Assembly (NCBI RefSeq): GCF_014138045.1
Contig: NZ_JACGXA010000001.1
Span: forward strand, 1,907,001-1,971,000
Direction: 5' to 3'
DNA: 64,000 nucleotides
Origin: Nocardioides ginsengisegetis
Lineage (GTDB): Bacteria; Actinomycetota; Actinomycetes; Propionibacteriales; Nocardioidaceae
Part shown: positions 61,942 to 64,000 of the stretch, piece by piece
Layout: the number at the start of each line of letters is the position of its first letter
Position numbering within the stretch: the first letter of the stretch is position 1
The notes under the pieces: generated by a model
The model's database searches: none
Seen by the model: only the letters and a program-made list of their open reading frames with translations
What the model was told of the DNA's origin: nothing
Program-made: the position numbers and the translations under genes

Positions 61942-62075
61942 CGCCGGGCGCCTGGGGACGTCGGGCGGAGGATCGCCCGGAGCCGCTCGCGCTGCTCGGC
62001 GGTCAGGGGCGGGGCCTCGTCGACGATCCGGCGAACGTGGGCCGCCATACGGTCATCGGGGATAGGAGTGGGCAT
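61938..62075 (-). CDS. 45-aa helical element protein
   Basis: MPTPIPDDRMAAHVRRIVDEAPPLTAEQRERLRAIL, a short protein with the phrase APPLTAEQRERLRAIL common in small actinophage proteins. GAAGG lies 9 nt before the ATG, inside one arm of a hairpin. Its stop overlaps the next start (ATGA), so it opens the early operon. Confidence 0.65.
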   Translation of the reverse strand: MPTPIPDDRMAAHVRRIVDEAPPLTAEQRERLRAILRPTSPGARR

Positions 62076-62081
62076 TCGGAT

Positions 62082-62111
62082 GCCTTCGCGGTTGAATCAC
62101 CACGCGAAGGC
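62082..62111 (-). promoter_or_regulatory. Hairpin covering the ribosome site of the early operon
   Basis: GCCTTCGCG (62082-62090) and CGCGAAGGC (62103-62111) are a perfect 9-bp inverted repeat with a 12-nt loop, 6 bp upstream of the 45-aa gene. In the transcript the second arm contains the GAAGG ribosome site, so the stem would hide it. It could also be a repressor operator or end the int transcript. Confidence 0.5.
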
Positions 62112-62292
62112 CATCTGGTCGGGATGTGCCCGGTCGCCGTACCAAGGTCGGGTCGTGATCGGATCAGATGACCGCGGGCAACCACCCCGCTCGCCGCCAC
62201 TTTCTGGGCGACGCCTCCAGGTCAACGACGGTTAGACCGCCACTAAGAACGTACGTCGGCCCCATGTGCCCGGCAACCGAAGCAACAGAGAC

Positions 62293-63741
62293 TTAGCCCT
62301 GCCGCCAGGCGATCCGAACCGACTCCGGGTCGAACCCGGGGCCACGCCTCGCGACCCGGTCCACGTGCACCACGAGACCCAGCGTCTCCAGGACGGCGCG
62401 GCGCGCCGCCAGCGCCATCTGGTCCCATCGCTCCCCCGCCTGCGGCCCGGCAAGGGCACGAAGGGTGTCGAGGTCGAGGGATCGGTTCGCTCGGGCGTGG
62501 TCGTGCTCGGCGCGCTCGATCTCCGGCCGGAGTCGGGCGGTAATCCGTTCGAGTTGGCGGGAGTCGATCACGCCGTCCGCGTACTGGTCGGCCGCGTCGT
62601 CGAGGCGCGTGCGGAGCTCGCGGGCCCGCTCCCCGATCCGGCGCGCCTCGTCGTCGTCGCCGAGTAGCCAGTCGAGGGCGTCGTCTCGGGATAGCCGTTC
62701 CATCACGACACCCCGAACGAGGGTGTCGACGCTCGCCTCGTCACGACCGACGCATCCCTTCTCCGCGCACAGGTAGAGGGATTTCTTGGTGCCGTGGCGG
62801 GCGTTCCCCTTCACCCCGACCCGCAGATTGCCGCCGCAGACGCCACAGACGCCGATCCCCCACGTCAGTAGGTGCTTGCGGGCACCAGGACGCGTGATCC
62901 CGTTGGTCCGGCGTTCTGGGGCCGCCAGCAGAGCGCGGACGCGCTCCAGCTCCTCGACGGTCACGAGGGCCGGCCACGTCCCGGGATAGGTCGTCTCCGT
63001 CGCACGCCCCGCATGGTGCACGCGAAGTCCGGCGTTCGCCGGTCGGGTCGCCACCTTCCGCACGGACGTCTTGCCCCATCGGGCCGAGTTGGGTGCCGGC
63101 ACCCCGCGGGCGTTGAGGTCGTCCGTGATGCCGTGGAGGGACTCGCCGCCGAGGAGTCGGCGCACGATCCCGCGCACGACCTCCCCCTGCTCGGGTTCCT
63201 CGACGTACACCGCCGCGCTACCCGTCCCGTCCTTGCGCCACCCGTACCCGAGGGCGCCGTTGGGCCGGCCGTTGCGGGCACGGTCCGCCGCCGCGGCGGC
63301 AACCCGCTCGGACTTCACCTCGGACTCCATCGTGTCGAATTCCCCGAGCATCCCGGCCATGCCGCGGCCGTAGGCGTTGGAGAGGTCGAGGTCCTGGCCC
63401 TTCACGGTGATGATCCCGACCCGCTGTCGGCCGAGCAGCTCGATCGCTTCCGCCCGCTCGCGACGGTTCCGAAGCAGTCTCGACGTCTGCCACACGACCA
63501 CGAACTCCACCTCGCCGGCCCGAACGAGGTCTAGCACCTGGGCGTAACCAGGGCGATGCTTGCCACGGAGGGCCGACACGTCGTTGTCGGTGGCCTCGGC
63601 CACCACAATCCAGCCACGCGCGATGGCGAGGTCCCGGCAGGCGTCGAGCTGGCGGCGTACCCCGACGCCCTCGCCCGTGACGTCTTCGCTGATGCGGGCG
63701 TACAGCACGACCCGCGGACTCGGTGCTGGTGAGGTGTTCAC
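62293..63741 (-). CDS. Large serine recombinase (phage integrase)
   Basis: A 482-aa integrase. The resolvase domain (about 10-155) has catalytic S18 in YARISED and the VVVWQTSRLLRNR and GEFDTMESEVKSERV segments. The recombinase domain (about 160-270, RPNGALGYGWRKDG, VRGIVRRLLGGESLHGITDDLN) follows. A zinc ribbon has C299, C302, C325 and C330, then a coiled-coil with VIDSRQLERITARL. The GTG at 63741 was chosen because TAGATT stands 7 nt upstream; a longer open frame runs back into attR and host DNA. It cuts attP/attB; a separate RDF was not found. Confidence 0.95.
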   Translation of the reverse strand: MNTSPAPSPRVVLYARISEDVTGEGVGVRRQLDACRDLAIARGWIVVAEATDNDVSALRGKHRPGYAQVLDLVRAGEVEFVVVWQTSRLLRNRRERAEAIELLGRQRVGIITVKGQDLDLSNAYGRGMAGMLGEFDTMESEVKSERVAAAAADRARNGRPNGALGYGWRKDGTGSAAVYVEEPEQGEVVRGIVRRLLGGESLHGITDDLNARGVPAPNSARWGKTSVRKVATRPANAGLRVHHAGRATETTYPGTWPALVTVEELERVRALLAAPERRTNGITRPGARKHLLTWGIGVCGVCGGNLRVGVKGNARHGTKKSLYLCAEKGCVGRDEASVDTLVRGVVMERLSRDDALDWLLGDDDEARRIGERARELRTRLDDAADQYADGVIDSRQLERITARLRPEIERAEHDHARANRSLDLDTLRALAGPQAGERWDQMALAARRAVLETLGLVVHVDRVARRGPGFDPESVRIAWRQG

Positions 63742-63748
63742 CTTTAGG

Positions 63749-63754
63749 AATCTA
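63749..63754 (-). promoter_or_regulatory. -10 box of leaderless integrase promoter beside attR
   Basis: Minus-strand TAGATT, then 7 nt, then the int GTG. The -35 region would fall at about 63772-63777, beyond the att core, so integration exchanges it for host sequence. Confidence 0.5.
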
Positions 63755-63757
63755 CCG

Positions 63758-63770
63758 TGTTCCCCGGCGG
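63758..63770 (+). other. attR core
   Basis: TGTTCCCCGGCGG, the second copy of the 13-bp core, 9017 bp from attL. Left of it is element, right of it is the native hydrolase 3' end. The rebuilt attB would be GCTGTTCCCCGGCGGGGT in the uninterrupted gene. Confidence 0.8.
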
Positions 63771-63945
63771 GGTCGGCAACACGTTCGGGGACGAGGCGGC
63801 GTTCATCCAGCTGATCGACGAGGTGGAGACGAAGGTCTTCCAGCGGCTTCCCGACGAGACGTGGTTCTACCCGGGCCACGGTGGCGACTCGACGCTGGGC
63901 GCGGAGCGTCCGCACCTCGCGGAGTGGCGGGCCCGCGGCTGGTGA
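63758..63945 (+). pseudogene. Displaced native 3' end of the MBL-fold hydrolase gene
   Basis: Codes for FPGGVGNTFGDEAAFIQLIDEVETKVF through HLAEWRARGW and a stop, 61 residues, with no start signal of its own. Against the element-encoded version it is 33 of 37 identical from KVFQRLPDETW to the end, and differs by one residue in length before that. Host-typical codons (AAG, CGG, CTC). It was the true C-terminus before integration. Confidence 0.9.
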
Positions 63946-63957
63946 GGCCCGGCGTCC

Positions 63958-64000
63958 TCAGCCGTTGCGCCAGGCCCGGGTGAAGCCGTCGAGGTAGCCG
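63958..64000 (-). CDS. C-terminal end of an unidentified gene, cut by the window
   Basis: Only the last 14 codons and stop are present (GYLDGFTRAWRNG). The reading frame and codon use fit a coding region convergent with the hydrolase remnant. Too short to identify. Confidence 0.4.
   Translation of the reverse strand, partial: GYLDGFTRAWRNG

Larger units (their letters stand above)
54741..63770. mobile_element. 9.0-kb serine-integrase element with a capsid gene, inserted in the MBL-fold hydrolase gene
   Basis: Bounded by a 13-bp direct repeat of the hydrolase coding sequence. The integrase gene lies at the right end, 16 bp from the core, as usual when attP sits beside int. Contents: int, a four-gene early cassette (45-aa protein, two winged-helix proteins, a 238-aa unknown), small Cys protein, unknown 136-aa protein, HK97-type capsid, a possible small-terminase-like gene, and a left-end cargo. 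No portal, large terminase, protease or tail genes are present in the whole 9 kb. The overall plan is like phiRv1. Confidence 0.88.

Noticed and set aside
63742..63915. Extended N-terminus of the integrase
   Set aside because: The extra 58 codons cross attR into host hydrolase DNA, so they cannot belong to the element's own gene.
54741..63945. Simple tandem duplication of the hydrolase end
   Set aside because: The two tails differ in length and codon use and are separated by a phage-type block with a serine integrase at one boundary, so integration explains it better.

Overview
This window is chromosomal DNA of a high-GC actinobacterium, most likely a Nocardioides-like member of the Propionibacteriales. 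That placement is my inference, from GC-rich third codon positions and from actinobacterial marker genes: rbpA, whiA, opcA, a sufR-led suf operon, a mycothiol-type enzyme, an acVLRF1 release factor and a DUF222/13E12 gene. Many start codons sit 6-7 nt behind a TANNNT -10 box, the pattern of leaderless transcription. I saw no tRNA, rRNA, CRISPR array or insertion sequence.

Layout. 1-17 kb: fabG-inhA (type II fatty acid synthesis, inhA cut by the window edge), dodecin, moaA, SURF1, two phosphotransferase-fold genes, a DUF222/HNH gene behind an SOS-box-like site, and several ABC systems. 17-24 kb: a minus-strand Fe-S assembly operon sufR-sufB-sufD-Rieske-sufC-sufS-sufU-DUF59, followed closely by acVLRF1, with an iron-box-like site in front. 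24-27 kb: a small lipid/envelope cluster (UPF0104-type membrane protein, PAP2, GDPD). 27-30.5 kb: an ABC exporter, heme A synthase and heme O synthase. 30.6-38.7 kb: tightly overlapping tkt-tal-pgi-zwf-opcA-pgl (pentose phosphate pathway). 38.7-39.9 kb: an AbiEi/DUF559-type gene flanked by inverted repeats, between pgl and rbpA. 39.9-48.6 kb: rbpA, then uvrC-rapZ-yvcK-whiA and gap-pgk-tpiA-secG. 48.7-54.9 kb: a TTC38-like gene, a Tat Rieske lipoprotein, uvrA with an SOS box, a mycothiol-dependent isomerase-like gene and an MBL-fold hydrolase.

The accessory part is a 9.0-kb integrated element, 54741-63770. A large serine integrase has inserted it inside the MBL-fold hydrolase gene. A 13-bp core (TGTTCCCCGGCGG) marks both ends. 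The left end of the element carries its own version of the hydrolase 3' end, so the host ORF stays open; the displaced native 3' end survives as an orphan 62-codon fragment beyond the right end. Inside are an early cassette of small winged-helix/replication-type genes, one HK97-type major capsid gene, no recognisable portal, large terminase, protease or tail genes, and a left-end cargo of a membrane protein, a lipoprotein and a HEPN-like protein. Its size, integrase class and gene order resemble the M. tuberculosis phiRv1 element, and the gene content suggests a capsid-encoding phage satellite or a mini-prophage.
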